Source of the DNA: Haladaptatus litoreus | GTDB taxonomy: Archaea > Halobacteriota > Halobacteria > Halobacteriales > Haladaptataceae | Length of the DNA stretch: 64,000 nucleotides | Direction: 5' to 3' | NCBI RefSeq assembly: GCF_900156425.1 | Contig: NZ_FTNO01000008.1 | Span: 62,001-126,000, forward strand | In this document: positions 53,604 through 63,499 of the stretch, in pieces | Position numbering within the stretch: the first letter of the stretch is position 1 | Layout of the letters: every line of letters starts with the position of its first letter | Program-made: the position numbers and the translations under genes | Notes under the pieces: model-generated | The model's input: the letters and a program-made list of their open reading frames with translations, nothing else | What the model was told of the DNA's origin: nothing | Database searches by the model: none

Positions 53604-55208
53604 ATGACAAACAAAAACATTTCCCGGAGAAGCGCATTACAAACAATCGGCGCGGGCAGTCTAATCGGCCTTGCTGGTTGTTCGAGTTCATCGGACTCCC
53701 CCAATCAATCGGATCCATACGGTTCGTCCACTTCGACCACGGGCGGAGATGATGGTGCCACCAGTAGTTCGAAGAGTGCGACGGTTGCCCTCGCGACAGA
53801 CCTCACTGCGGGAACGTGGGGCGTGTACGGCGGCGTGATGCCGTACTATACGAACATCCTCGAACCACTCATCTGGGTTTCGAAGGACATGAAACTCGAA
53901 CCGTGGCTCGCTACGGAGTGGAAAGCCACCGGTGAAACGACATGGGAGTTCACGCTTCGCGAGAACGTCACGTTCCACAACGGCAAGCCGCTCACCGCCG
54001 AAGCGGTCGTTTTCTCGTTCCACCAACTTCTCGACGAATGGTCGTGGGCACCTGGGTGGCTTCACGTCGAAAAAGACGGTGTGAAGGCACTCGATGAGAC
54101 AACAGTCGAGTTTACGACGACCGACCCCTTCCCGACGTTCCCCGGAACCATCGCCCACAACATGGTTGCAATTCAGCACCCAGACCGTGATCGCAAGGCG
54201 GGCGAGGCTATCGGAACGGGGCCGTTCAAGATCGAGAACGTGAAGAAAGAACAGTTCGTCCAAACGACGGCGTTCAAAGATTACTGGAACGAACCGCCGA
54301 AACTATCTGGTCTCAAGTTCCGCGTCATCACGGATGCGAACACACGTGCACTGTCGCTGTCGGCCCATGAAACGGACGTCGCGTATCAGCCCCCTCGGAA
54401 CAAGATCAAGTCGATACAGAAGGCTTCGAAGACGAACGTCGAAACACAAGGCTCGCCGTCTGCAGGCTATCTCGGCATCAATCTCCACAAATCGCCGACT
54501 GACGACGTGAAACTTCGGAAAGCGCTGAACTACGCGGTCAACCAGAACGCAATCGTCGAATCCATCCTTAGCGGCGTTGGTAAGCCGGCGCGCGGTTCGA
54601 TCGCCCCGAGCATCTACTGGTCGGCCCACGACCAACTTCCCGAGTATGGCCCAAACAAGTCCAAAGCGAAGTCACTCGTAAAGTCCTCGAATTATGACGG
54701 CGAAGCGCTCAAACTCCTCGTCAGCACGGATATGACCGACGGGAAACTCCTCGCACAGGCCGTTGCCCAACAAATGGAAACGGTCGGTGTCACCATCGAT
54801 ATCCAGGTGTTGGAGGATGCTGCGTTCAACGACGCCGAGCGCAATGGACAGGGCCACCTCGCACTGAGCGAGAAGGGCACGAATAGCGGCGCGGCGGACT
54901 ACGTCATCTACGAGAGTTTCCACTCTGAAGGGGACATGAACGAGCGACTATACGGCGACGAAGGAACTGGCCTCTACAACCTCGGCTCGAAAGTAGACTC
55001 ACTTCTGGAGACCGGATTCCAAACAGGGAGCAAGGAGAAGAAGAAGGAAGTCTATCGAGAGGTACAACGGATGATCGCCGAGAGGGCGGTTATCGTTCCG
55101 CTGTACTATAGCGAGTACGTCGTCGCGTCGTTCCGTGACGTGAGCGATCTCGACCTTCGACCCATCCCCGAGATGGTTCGGTGGGATAGTTTGACGCACA
55201 CGAACTGA
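53604..55208 (+). CDS. ABC transporter solute-binding lipoprotein (family 5)
   Basis: 534 residues. Tat lipoprotein signal RRSALQTIGAGSLIGLAGC with the lipobox Cys at residue 26. SBP_bac_5 fold with ATEWKATGETTWEFTLRENV and VTFHNGKPLTAEAVVFSFHQ, later NQNAIVESILSGVGKPARGS. Dipeptide and nickel binding proteins share this family. Given the HMA gene just upstream and metal genes around, a metal chelate is as likely as peptide. Anchored outside the cell membrane. Confidence 0.85.
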   Translation: MTNKNISRRSALQTIGAGSLIGLAGCSSSSDSPNQSDPYGSSTSTTGGDDGATSSSKSATVALATDLTAGTWGVYGGVMPYYTNILEPLIWVSKDMKLEPWLATEWKATGETTWEFTLRENVTFHNGKPLTAEAVVFSFHQLLDEWSWAPGWLHVEKDGVKALDETTVEFTTTDPFPTFPGTIAHNMVAIQHPDRDRKAGEAIGTGPFKIENVKKEQFVQTTAFKDYWNEPPKLSGLKFRVITDANTRALSLSAHETDVAYQPPRNKIKSIQKASKTNVETQGSPSAGYLGINLHKSPTDDVKLRKALNYAVNQNAIVESILSGVGKPARGSIAPSIYWSAHDQLPEYGPNKSKAKSLVKSSNYDGEALKLLVSTDMTDGKLLAQAVAQQMETVGVTIDIQVLEDAAFNDAERNGQGHLALSEKGTNSGAADYVIYESFHSEGDMNERLYGDEGTGLYNLGSKVDSLLETGFQTGSKEKKKEVYREVQRMIAERAVIVPLYYSEYVVASFRDVSDLDLRPIPEMVRWDSLTHTN

Positions 55209-55219
55209 GGGACAACAGA

Positions 55220-56167
55220 ATGTGGAAATTCATCGTTCGCCGGACCGCAACCGCTCTGCTCGTCCTCGTTGGCGTTTCAATACTCACATACGCTTTGATG
55301 TTCTTCACACCTGGCGATCCCGCGACGACGATACTTCGCAAACAGATGGGAGGCCGAACACCATCCAGTATGGCTGTCCAACAGTTTCGCGTTCAGCACG
55401 GGCTCAACGATCCGATTCCGATTCAGTACGCGAACTGGGTCTGGGACATTCTCCACGGAAACCTTCGCCAATCGTATTACGAGAATACGCCGGTGTCCGC
55501 GATGATTATGAACCGTGTGTGGCCCACGCTTGAACTCGCCATCGCAGCGATGGCCGTGTCGTTGTCGATTTCGCTCCCTGCCGGCGTCTTCAGCGCGGTT
55601 CACAAAGGAAAGATGCCCGACTACCTCAGTCAGTTCGCTGCACTGCTCGGCGTATCGATGCCCAACTTCTGGCTGGGCTATTTGCTCATCATCGTCTTCT
55701 CTCTCGAACTCGGCGTCCTTCCGGTGTCCGGCGTCGGGAGTTTCGAACGGTTAATTCTTCCCGCCGTGACGCTTGGAACCGGGATGGCCGCTATCGTAAC
55801 CCGACTTGTCCGGTCGTCAATGCTCGAGGTGCTGGACGACGAATACATTCGGACGGCTCGCGCGAAGGGGCTAAGAGAACGCATCGTCGTCTACAAACAC
55901 GCGCTTCGGAACGCACTCATTCCGGTCGTGACCATCGTTGGCCTTCAGTTTGGCTACCTGCTCAACGGGGCCGTCGTTGTGGAAATCGTCTTCCAACGAC
56001 CAGGTCTCGGAAGTTTGCTCATCAACGCCATCTTCGCTCGGGACTACCCCGTTGTTCAGGGATTGGTGTTGCTCATCGCGGCCATTTTCGTCCTGACGAA
56101 CTTCGCAGTGGATATCGTTTATCGCTATATCGACCCACGAATCTCGTTCGAGGGGGCCAGCGCATGA
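55220..56167 (+). CDS. ABC permease, DppB/NikB type
   Basis: 315 residues, six helices. The N-terminal SILTYALMFFTPGDPATTIL and the EAA loop EYIRTARAKGLRERIVVYKH, then ALRNALIPVVTIVG are the family signatures. It forms the transmembrane pore together with the 56164 protein. Starts 11 bp after the binding protein stop and overlaps the next gene by 4 bp (ATGA). Confidence 0.9.
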   Translation: MWKFIVRRTATALLVLVGVSILTYALMFFTPGDPATTILRKQMGGRTPSSMAVQQFRVQHGLNDPIPIQYANWVWDILHGNLRQSYYENTPVSAMIMNRVWPTLELAIAAMAVSLSISLPAGVFSAVHKGKMPDYLSQFAALLGVSMPNFWLGYLLIIVFSLELGVLPVSGVGSFERLILPAVTLGTGMAAIVTRLVRSSMLEVLDDEYIRTARAKGLRERIVVYKHALRNALIPVVTIVGLQFGYLLNGAVVVEIVFQRPGLGSLLINAIFARDYPVVQGLVLLIAAIFVLTNFAVDIVYRYIDPRISFEGASA

Positions 56168-57096
56168 GCGACTTGGAATCCGATGCAATGACGGACGGGG
56201 GAGTCGTTGACGAGACGCGGTTCCCTCGGTATCGATCTGCCGTCGAGTCACGAGCGTTCCGCCAGTTCACCGCAAACAAGTTGAACATCATCGGGCTCGT
56301 CATCGTCGTGACCGTGCTTTTCGGTGCGGTGTTCGCTCCGGTTCTCACGACGTATAATCCCGAGAAGGGAGACCTATTCGAGCGGTTGGAGCCTCCGTCC
56401 GAGGAACACCTTCTCGGAACCGACCAACTCGGTCGTGACGTTTTCGCTCGACTACTCTATGGAGCACGTATTTCACTAGGAATTGCCGTCACCGTGGTCG
56501 CCATTACGTTAGTCATCGGGACTGCTGTCGGGGTGACTGCGGGATATGCGGGCGGATACGTGGACGAGGCGCTCATGCGCTTCGTGGATATCCTGCTCGC
56601 GTTTCCGGGAATCCTCCTTGCGCTCGTCATCGCGGGAATTCTCGGGCCAAGTCTCACGAATATCATGATTGCCCTTGCCGTCGTCGGCTGGACGCAGTAT
56701 GCGAGGGTCGTTCGCGGAAGCGTCCTCTCCGTGAAGGAAATGGAGTACGTTCGAGCGGCGCAACTGATGGGCGTCTCACGAACTCGTATCGTTCTCAAGC
56801 ATATCATTCCGAACGTCATCGCTCCGGTCGTCGTGCTCGGAACGATGGATATGGCTTACGTCATCCTCGGGACGGCGGGGCTGTCGTTCCTTGGTCTCGG
56901 CGCACAACCGCCGACGCCCGAATGGGGGACGATGTTGGCCTCTGGACGAAACTACCTGCAAGACGCGTGGTGGGTCGTGAACTTCCCCGGACTGGCGATT
57001 ATGCTCGTCGTCCTCGGGTTCAATCTCCTCGGAGACGGGCTTCGTGATATCCTTGATCCCAAGGATATGGGCAATATGGAGGACAAAGGATTATGA
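56164..57096 (+). CDS. ABC permease, DppC/NikC type
   Basis: 310 residues. Family N-terminus FTANKLNIIGLVIVVTVLFG, then EHLLGTDQLGRDVFARLLYG, and the EAA loop EYVRAAQLMGVSRTRIVLKH, then IIPNVIAPVVVLGTM. Second pore subunit. Overlaps both neighbours by 4 bp. Confidence 0.9.
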   Translation: MSDLESDAMTDGGVVDETRFPRYRSAVESRAFRQFTANKLNIIGLVIVVTVLFGAVFAPVLTTYNPEKGDLFERLEPPSEEHLLGTDQLGRDVFARLLYGARISLGIAVTVVAITLVIGTAVGVTAGYAGGYVDEALMRFVDILLAFPGILLALVIAGILGPSLTNIMIALAVVGWTQYARVVRGSVLSVKEMEYVRAAQLMGVSRTRIVLKHIIPNVIAPVVVLGTMDMAYVILGTAGLSFLGLGAQPPTPEWGTMLASGRNYLQDAWWVVNFPGLAIMLVVLGFNLLGDGLRDILDPKDMGNMEDKGL

Positions 57097-58151
57097 GCCA
57101 GCCGATACTGGAAGTTGACGACTTACACACGCGATTCAGCACGCACGAAGGGACAGTTCACGCGGTCAACGGCGTCTCGTTCACCATAGACCAAGGCGAA
57201 ATCGTTGGTATCGTCGGGGAAAGCGGAAGCGGGAAATCCGTGACCGCACTCTCGCTCATGCGACTCGAAAATCCAGGTCGTATTGTCGATGGCTCGATAC
57301 GGTTTCAGGGGACCGAGTTGACGACGGCGTCATCCCGAGAGATTCGACGTCTTCGCGGCGGCGGGATGTCGATGGTCTTCCAAGACCCGATGACGACGTT
57401 GAATCCCGTCTTCACGGTGCGCGACCAAATCATCGAATCGCTCAAGGTACATGAGAAACCGAACTCGCAGAGCCTCCTCGACTTTCTCAACGCACCCCTG
57501 TTCAGCAATCGGTCGGAACAGAAGCGAAAAGGGAAACGTGCAGTCGAGTTGATGGAGCAGGTTGGTATCCCTCACCCTGCGGAGCGCGCCGATGCGTATC
57601 CTCACGAATTTAGCGGTGGAATGCGCCAGCGTGCAATGCTCGCCATCGCACTCGCAAGCGAACCCGACCTTCTCATCGCCGACGAACCAACGACTGCGTT
57701 AGACGTGACCATTCAGGCACAGATTCTCCGCGAATTGAAATCGCTCAACGAAACGCACGGAATGAGCATTCTGATGGTAACCCACGACCTCGGCGTCGTC
57801 TCCGAGGTGTGCGACCGCGTTATCGTCATGTACGGCGGTGAGGTGATGGAAACTGGTACGACAGACGAAGTACTCTCCGATCCGAAGCATCCCTATACGA
57901 AGGCACTTCTCGACTGTATGCCACAGAATACGAAGCGCAAGGAACCACTCAACGTCATCGAGGGGCAGGTACCGGACATGGTCGGCGGGACGACCGGGTG
58001 TCCGTTCGCAGACCGCTGTTCCCATACAACGAATGCCTGTACGAACGGCCCAATTGCGGAACACGACGTCGGTTCCGATCGCGTGGTGAAATGTGATGAA
58101 ATCGAGTTCGTTAGCGATGCTGGTGTGGCGAGCGGTGGTGATGCCGAATGA
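57093..58151 (+). CDS. ABC ATPase, DppD/OppD type
   Basis: 352 residues. Walker [22 protein letters not shown]-loop [15 protein letters not shown], signature [20 protein letters not shown] and Walker [21 protein letters not shown]. The C-terminal oligopeptide extension has [17 protein letters not shown], a Cys cluster seen in Opp/Dpp ATPases. Overlaps neighbours by 4 bp. Confidence 0.9.
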   Translation: MSQPILEVDDLHTRFSTHEGTVHAVNGVSFTIDQGEIVGIVGESGSGKSVTALSLMRLENPGRIVDGSIRFQGTELTTASSREIRRLRGGGMSMVFQDPMTTLNPVFTVRDQIIESLKVHEKPNSQSLLDFLNAPLFSNRSEQKRKGKRAVELMEQVGIPHPAERADAYPHEFSGGMRQRAMLAIALASEPDLLIADEPTTALDVTIQAQILRELKSLNETHGMSILMVTHDLGVVSEVCDRVIVMYGGEVMETGTTDEVLSDPKHPYTKALLDCMPQNTKRKEPLNVIEGQVPDMVGGTTGCPFADRCSHTTNACTNGPIAEHDVGSDRVVKCDEIEFVSDAGVASGGDAE

Positions 58152-59167
58152 GCCCTCAGCAACCCACGACGGGTTCAACGCCGGTCTTCGAAATCGAATC
58201 CGTCACGAAACGCTTCGCGCTCTCCGATTCGTTGCTCGACCGAGCCATCGGGACGCGGGAGTTCGTCACTGCTGTCGACGATGTCTCCTTGACTATCCAC
58301 GAGGGTGAAACGCTCGGACTCGTTGGAGAGAGCGGGAGCGGTAAATCGACGCTTGCGAACCTAATTACCGGGCTGTACGAACCGACCGAGGGGATGATCT
58401 CCTTCGACGGTGAGCCAGTCGGTCACGTTTCCGCTCGACCGACCGACGTGCGCTCGCAAATTGGGATGGTCTTCCAGAATCCGAAGGCGAGTATCGACCC
58501 GCGAATGTCGATTCGTGACGCCATCGATGAGCCGATGAAAGCACAGGGCTGGTCGCGCTCCCGCAGGGAGGATCGTATGGAAGAACTCCTTTCGCTGGTC
58601 AACTTGTCAGAGCATCACGCTGACCGCTACGCTCACGAACTTTCGGGCGGACAGGCACAACGAGTTGCTATTGCACGTGCGGTCGCACTCGAACCACGTG
58701 TGTTGGTGCTCGACGAACCCACATCGGCACTCGACGTGAGTGTTCAAGCGAAAATCACCAACCTACTGGTCGAACTGCAGGAGAGGCTCGGCCTCACGAT
58801 GCTGTTCATCGCACACGACCTCAGTGTCGTCGAACACATCGCTGACCGTGTCGCCGTCATGTATCTCGGCCAGGTCATGGAAGTTGCACCGACCGAACAG
58901 CTGTTCGAACGACCGACGCACCCCTATACGAGTGCACTCCTCTCCGCAATTCCAGAGGTTGGGCCGGATGGTGGCGAAACAGTGATTCTAGAAGGAGATA
59001 TTCCAAGCCCAGTGAATCCTCCGAATGGCTGTGTTTTCCACACCCGATGTCCGATTGCGCGACCAGAGTGTGCCGAAATCAACCCCCAGTACGAGGGTAT
59101 TAGTCATGGACGGACAAAGTGTCTGTATCCCATAGATGATGAAATCGAATCGGGGGCGGAACAATGA
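58148..59167 (+). CDS. ABC ATPase, DppF/OppF type
   Basis: 339 residues. Walker [21 protein letters not shown], signature HELSGGQAQRVAIARAVALE, Walker B PRVLVLDEPTSALDVSVQAK. The C-terminal extension CVFHTRCPIARPECAEI carries three Cys. Pairs with the 57093 ATPase. Overlaps the unknown gene at 59164 by 4 bp. Confidence 0.9.
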   Translation: MSPQQPTTGSTPVFEIESVTKRFALSDSLLDRAIGTREFVTAVDDVSLTIHEGETLGLVGESGSGKSTLANLITGLYEPTEGMISFDGEPVGHVSARPTDVRSQIGMVFQNPKASIDPRMSIRDAIDEPMKAQGWSRSRREDRMEELLSLVNLSEHHADRYAHELSGGQAQRVAIARAVALEPRVLVLDEPTSALDVSVQAKITNLLVELQERLGLTMLFIAHDLSVVEHIADRVAVMYLGQVMEVAPTEQLFERPTHPYTSALLSAIPEVGPDGGETVILEGDIPSPVNPPNGCVFHTRCPIARPECAEINPQYEGISHGRTKCLYPIDDEIESGAEQ

Positions 59168-59688
59168 CTAACAACGAATCCAACACCTCCGTGCCGTCCG
59201 ATACTGGATCGGCGGAGACCAGCAAATCAACAGACTCTACTTCGATTGACCCGAGTGAAAACGCATTATCCGCAGAGGATCTTCAGTATCCAGAGTTTAC
59301 GTTCGAAGACGGTACAATCTCTCCGAACGGAGCCTTCGACCTCGAACAAACGTTGAACCGGGACGAGATGGGGAATTGGCTCTCCGACCTAGCTGGGGGA
59401 CTCACCAGCCACGACATCGCCGTCGAAGCGCCCGATCGCCACGTCACGTTCGGTGTCCGTCCAGATACTGTGTCGATGGCGTTCGAACCGGACGACGACC
59501 ATCGCGGAAAACTCAAGGTGTCGTTTGAGTTGGACGCGAAAGTCATGCTCGCGCAGGATGCTGACTGTCCAAAGATCGGTGCCCGTGCCGGTCGTGGGTT
59601 CGTTCCCGTCGAGATGCTCACGACTGATCGGAAGCCGGAGCATTTTCGGTGTTACAATTGGATCGAAAATCCCGTTGAAGAGGAGTAA
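59164..59688 (+). CDS. Unknown sixth protein of the ABC operon
   Basis: 174 residues, soluble, no signal peptide. A Ser/Thr-rich acidic N-terminus (1-40) is followed by a beta-rich domain: DEMGNWLSDLAGGLTSHDIA, HVTFGVRPDTVSMAFEPDDD, then ADCPKIGARAGRGFVPVEML and KPEHFRCYNWIENPVEEE. I do not recognise the family. The ATGA overlap with the ATPase gene indicates translational coupling. Cys and His near the end could bind metal. It may act as a chaperone or regulator of the transporter. Confidence 0.7.
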   Translation: MTNNESNTSVPSDTGSAETSKSTDSTSIDPSENALSAEDLQYPEFTFEDGTISPNGAFDLEQTLNRDEMGNWLSDLAGGLTSHDIAVEAPDRHVTFGVRPDTVSMAFEPDDDHRGKLKVSFELDAKVMLAQDADCPKIGARAGRGFVPVEMLTTDRKPEHFRCYNWIENPVEEE

Positions 59689-59791
59689 TCATTGCTTTTT
59701 CACGAACGATTCGCTTCCGGTTCACAATAGAGCTTTTTCACCGGGCGAAAAAACCCACAATGCTTACTTATAGACGCACTCATCATCGACC

Positions 59792-60154
59792 GTGTGTGAG
59801 GATTGCCGTCCGCGCGAACTCCTCGCCCTCTTGGGAGATGAACACGTGCAAACCGTACTTTCCGCTACGAGTAATGGACCACTGTCTGCGAACGAATTGA
59901 GCGATATTTGTGGGACATCATTGCCGACAGTATATCGGCGCATCGAAGAGATGGTCGCTTGTCATCTCCTTGCTGAACGAAACGAGATCGACGCTAACGG
60001 CAATCATTACAAGACGTATGAGGCACTGCTTGAGAAAGCAACCGTTCAGTTGGACGACGGCGAATTTGTCGTTGACCTTGACACCGTTGAACAAGAAGAT
60101 GCACCGGATCGGTTCATGCGAATGTGGAACGAGATTCGGGAGGATGAGTCATAG
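59792..60154 (+). CDS. ArsR-like winged-helix regulator
   Basis: 120 residues with GTG start. The N-terminus MCEDCRPRELLALLG has a CxxC pair. HTH: GPLSANELSDICGTSLPTVY, then RRIEEMVACHLLAERNEIDA with the wing GNHYKTYEALLEK. This is a typical haloarchaeal ArsR/HTH_5 regulator; the Cys pair could sense metal. It overlaps the next gene start (GTG 60154) by one base. It probably controls the operon ending at 59688. Confidence 0.8.
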   Translation: MCEDCRPRELLALLGDEHVQTVLSATSNGPLSANELSDICGTSLPTVYRRIEEMVACHLLAERNEIDANGNHYKTYEALLEKATVQLDDGEFVVDLDTVEQEDAPDRFMRMWNEIREDES

Positions 60155-60426
60155 TGCATATCGGACTCGTCGTCACCAAAATCGTCGTAGCGATACTCGG
60201 CCTACTCATTGCATTCCAGAGTTATCGCGCCTACACTCGATATGACAGCAGTCCAATGTTGTATCTTGCGCTCGGTTTCTCCCTCATCAGTATTGGCTCG
60301 GTCATCGAAGGGGTTCTCTACGAAGTCGTGAAATTGTCTCTCTTCTATGCCGGAATGGTTCAGTCAATTGTCGTCGCACTCGGCATGGTCGCTGTTCTGT
60401 ACTCGCTGTACGGTCGGGAGCGCTAA
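60154..60426 (+). CDS. Small membrane protein paired with the regulator (DUF7521-like)
   Basis: 90 residues with three hydrophobic helices: LVVTKIVVAILGLLIAFQSY, LYLALGFSLISIGSVIEGVL and VQSIVVALGMVAVLYSLYGR. Small membrane proteins next to ArsR-like genes recur in haloarchaea; the pair may act in membrane-linked sensing. Function unproven. GTG start overlaps the regulator stop. Confidence 0.75.
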   Translation: MHIGLVVTKIVVAILGLLIAFQSYRAYTRYDSSPMLYLALGFSLISIGSVIEGVLYEVVKLSLFYAGMVQSIVVALGMVAVLYSLYGRER

Positions 60427-60570
60427 CGATTTCAAACTGCATTCTGCTGGCTGATTCTCCTCTTGCCGCGGCAGGAATCAGCCCCGACCTATTTAAATGG
60501 TTCTGCCGATTAAATCCAGTGAAAATACGCCATTCGCTTTTGAGCTCTCTGTATGTAGAACAGTTCACCG

Positions 60571-61323
60571 ATGTCCAGGGAAAATTCCAATCACCGACGA
60601 AAATTACTACGACTTGCAGTCGTGGTAGCTTTCTTGACTGCTGCTGTCGCTGGTGTTGCTGCAGATACGACGACGACAGAGGGCCACGGACATGGCGACG
60701 ATCACCACGGAGAAGCCGAAACTACTAGCGCCCACCAGGAAGAGACCAAAACTACGAGTGATCATCATGGAGGTGCCGAAACTACGAGTGGTCATCATTC
60801 GGATGAGGACAGTCACGAGGAAGAAACCCACACCACTGGTGGCCACCATTCCGATGGAGATAGCGATGGCCATCACGAAGACGAGAGCGGCGGTGACCAC
60901 CACGACCAAAGTTCGTTGGCGTGGCTGACCAGTATTGCTGGCTTGCTCGCGCTCGCTGCGGTTTCTGTTGGACCAGCCTACTGGTTCGGAAAACAACGAA
61001 ATCGCATCTCGAATGTCGATGCTGCCCATATTGCCGCAGTCGGGCTTATTCTAGTGAGTGCTGCCGTTCATCTCTATCTATTCCTCCAACACAGCGAACT
61101 GGCGATGCTTCTCGCTGGATTCGGGTTTATCGGCGCAGTCGTCCTGTTTTTCCTCGGTGTGAGCCGACGACTTCTCTACGCGGTCGGTATTCCGTACGTC
61201 GCGGCACAATTCGTTCTCTGGTGGATGAACGACATGCCACACCTCCAGAGTTACGGCCTGCTCGACAAGGCCTCCCAAGTGTTGCTTGTCGTCGTCCTGG
61301 CGTACCTCCTTATCGTGGAATAG
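60571..61323 (+). CDS. His-rich membrane protein
   Basis: 250 residues. Signal-like helix (12-31, LRLAVVVAFLTAAVAGVAAD), then a His/Asp/Glu/Thr-rich region (35-112) with about 17 His in repeated HH pairs, as in SDHHGGAETTSGHHSDEDSH. Six helices follow (about 115-250). The His region is likely outside the membrane and would collect Ni, Zn or Cu. The His region has DNA-level tandem repeats. It follows the ArsR pair and so belongs to the metal cluster. Confidence 0.75.
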   Translation: MSRENSNHRRKLLRLAVVVAFLTAAVAGVAADTTTTEGHGHGDDHHGEAETTSAHQEETKTTSDHHGGAETTSGHHSDEDSHEEETHTTGGHHSDGDSDGHHEDESGGDHHDQSSLAWLTSIAGLLALAAVSVGPAYWFGKQRNRISNVDAAHIAAVGLILVSAAVHLYLFLQHSELAMLLAGFGFIGAVVLFFLGVSRRLLYAVGIPYVAAQFVLWWMNDMPHLQSYGLLDKASQVLLVVVLAYLLIVE

Positions 61324-61357
61324 ACTTTGCGACCGTGAAATACGAGACTATCGATCA

Positions 61358-61645
61358 ATGCCCAAAAAACCAACGTGGAGTGTAGGCCTGTCAAATCGAG
61401 GTTCCCGTTGGTTACTCGTTACCGGCAACCGGCTAGTTGTTGCTGCTGTGTTCCTCTCCGGCATACTGCTTCTGCTTATTCTGTTACCGTCCGTCAGCGT
61501 TCTCTTCGCTCAGCCGTCGAGTCCGATGTACTTCCTCTTCAGTGCGTTACTCGGCGGGAATTTCACGCTGATATCTGTCGTGCTTTCGATCAACCAACTC
61601 GTTCTCTCGCGCGAGTTGGGCGCAACCGGTAAGTTCCATAGTTGA
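61358..61645 (+). pseudogene. Membrane protein, N-terminal fragment
   Basis: 95 residues from ATG 61358 (MPKKPTWSVGLSNRGSRWLL). Two helices, LVVAAVFLSGILLLLILLPS and SPMYFLFSALLGGNFTLISV, then VLSINQLVLSRELGATGKFH and stop. The SINQLVLSRELG phrase is normally followed by a long cytoplasmic part and further helices, which are missing here. The DNA up to about 61830 shows no clear continuation. Probably truncated by deletion. Confidence 0.6.
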
Positions 61646-61889
61646 CTATCCATCTTCCCCGATGAACCTTCGTACCCAAACTGCATCCTGATGGCGTTAG
61701 TTCGGATTCCGGTGGTCATTTTGAAACAGCGGTGCCGAAACGAACTTCCGTATCGGGATGGTCTGTCGCTGTTGGATTTTGAAAGTAAAGGGTTGATCAC
61801 CTATCTCACGTGGTTGCGCGGGTGTTTCACTCATAGCGTGTGATTTATAATGGATAATCGAGTTAAACCTCCGCCGCGTTCTAGATACT

Positions 61890-62252
61890 ATGGCAACTCA
61901 AACCACGGAAAACGAACTACTCCGAACCGCTCTTGTCGTTCTGGGTGTCATCGTCCTGCTTCCAGTGCTGTTGATGGCCTTTGCGATGCCGATGATGGGG
62001 ATGATGGGTTGGTGGGGTGGTGGCATGTTCGGACGAGGAGTCTCACCAATCTGGGGATTCGGCATGATGCTCGTATGGCTCCTCGTTCTATTGGGCATCG
62101 GCTATGCCTTGTATCGCGGGCTCGTCGGGCGCAGTGATAGCGCTCGTACTGACGACCCAGCGCTTGGCGAACTCCGAACCGCCTTCGCTCGTGGGGAAAT
62201 TTCCGAAGAAGAGTTCGCAATGCGAAGGGAGAAACTACGAACAGATAGATAA
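61890..62252 (+). CDS. SHOCT-domain membrane protein
   Basis: 120 residues. Two helices rich in Met and Gly (LMAFAMPMMGMMGWWGGGMF and IWGFGMMLVWLLVLLGIGYA) are followed by the short C-terminal SHOCT motif GELRTAFARGEISEEEFAMR. SHOCT tails are found on many small membrane proteins and may promote oligomers. Met-rich stretches could bind Cu(I); inference from context. Confidence 0.8.
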   Translation: MATQTTENELLRTALVVLGVIVLLPVLLMAFAMPMMGMMGWWGGGMFGRGVSPIWGFGMMLVWLLVLLGIGYALYRGLVGRSDSARTDDPALGELRTAFARGEISEEEFAMRREKLRTDR

Positions 62253-62356
62253 AGTAACGACACTCCCGAAATCGCGTTACGATCGACCGGGTAAGCTCCC
62301 CGAGAAGTCGTCCAACTACGAGACTGTCATTGAGATTGACAGAAAGTCCTACTGAG

Positions 62357-62629
62357 TTAAATTGTGTCACTGGGGTCGTGTTTGTCCGCCATTCGCTCGA
62401 CTTCGGCCTCGTATCGATTTTGGAGGCTCGAATCATCAACAGCTTCGAGATCGGCGGGTGGGACGTCTTTAGCAGCGGTCACCGAATCCATGTCGACCGC
62501 CTGTGTAGCGAGTTCACGGCGGTAGAGTCGCTTGCCGTCTGGCGTTGCGTACTTAAGGATAATGAGATCGCGATTGTTGTACCCCCGTTCGACAAGCCAC
62601 ACACGGATATCCTCAGTTTCGGTAGCCAT
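62357..62629 (-). CDS. Small haloarchaeal protein, unknown function
   Basis: 90 residues from ATG 62629 (MATETEDIRVWLVERGYNNR). Acidic, soluble: DLIILKYATPDGKRLYRREL, DVPPADLEAVDDSSLQNRYE. The composition is clearly haloarchaeal and the beginning has a beta-strand-turn-strand character. I do not recognise the family. The longer open frame to 62680 starts in less typical sequence. Confidence 0.6.
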   Translation of the reverse strand: MATETEDIRVWLVERGYNNRDLIILKYATPDGKRLYRRELATQAVDMDSVTAAKDVPPADLEAVDDSSLQNRYEAEVERMADKHDPSDTI

Positions 62630-62869
62630 AGTGATAGTGACGGGAATCACGATGTTAGGCAGTTTGGTCTCTCCTCGCATTCGAAATCGGTGTCAGAAAC
62701 GACTCGTATGAACAGCCATTTGAGAAATCACACAGTCCGCAGACATCGAGAATGACTGAATTCGAGAGGTGAGCGATACTCGCAGTTGAGTCCGTAATGG
62801 GTCTCGGGATCCGACGCCGTTCAGTGAACTGAGTTGGCGACATTTATGGAACTACGACACGGTTCAGTT

Positions 62870-63169
62870 CTACCGAGCGAGTGCATTATACAGCCATGTG
62901 AAGGCGTAGATGAAGACGAAACTGATGATCGCTGCTTCGATCATGCCTGCTACGGTTCCGACGATGGTCGGTTCGAAGAACAGATGCCACTGTTCCATCA
63001 TCTCGACAGCGCCTTCGTAAACACCGACTGCTCCAAAGATCCCCAAAAGGAGCATGACGACGGCAGAAACGATTGCCGCGGCACTAGCAAATGCTAGTGC
63101 GTCGAGTTTTATCGATCCATGGGCAGTCTCCGATTCGTACTCTCTGTGGCTAGTGGTCGTGGTGCTCAT
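62870..63169 (-). CDS. Holin-like membrane protein
   Basis: 99 residues from ATG 63169 (MSTTTTSHREYESETAHGSI). Two helices: AAIVSAVVMLLLGIFGAVGV and AGMIEAAIISFVFIYAFTWL, then WLYNALAR. The ending resembles the 15369 protein; both are likely the haloarchaeal family often labelled holin. No lysis genes nearby. A regulatory or membrane-organising role is possible. Confidence 0.65.
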   Translation of the reverse strand: MSTTTTSHREYESETAHGSIKLDALAFASAAAIVSAVVMLLLGIFGAVGVYEGAVEMMEQWHLFFEPTIVGTVAGMIEAAIISFVFIYAFTWLYNALAR

Positions 63170-63196
63170 GCGTAGAGATACGTCGCGCTCGTTCAA

Positions 63197-63499
63197 TCGG
63201 ATTGCAGCTTATATTTGAAAGCACTCGTCGTTGTCCGATCCTCCGTGGCTTCATTTCGAACCAAAACGAAAGACAGAAGCAAGACTGTGTGTATTGTTCA
63301 CGTCGGGTATCTCCATATAAACGTCGTCGCACTAATTACAATAACAGTTTTAACCACCATCTAGGAGATGCTCTGTTCGCTAACTCGAGGAATCTGATTA
63401 TTGTGCCAGGTACAATCTTTCAAAGAAACCGTATAGATTGCCTATTCTCTCACATTTTTAAGGACAATTGGCAAGAGCGATGCGGGCCAAGTTTCATGT
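63197..63499. other. Intergenic gap
   Basis: No gene seen; holds the divergent promoters of the holin-like and permease genes. Confidence 0.4.
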
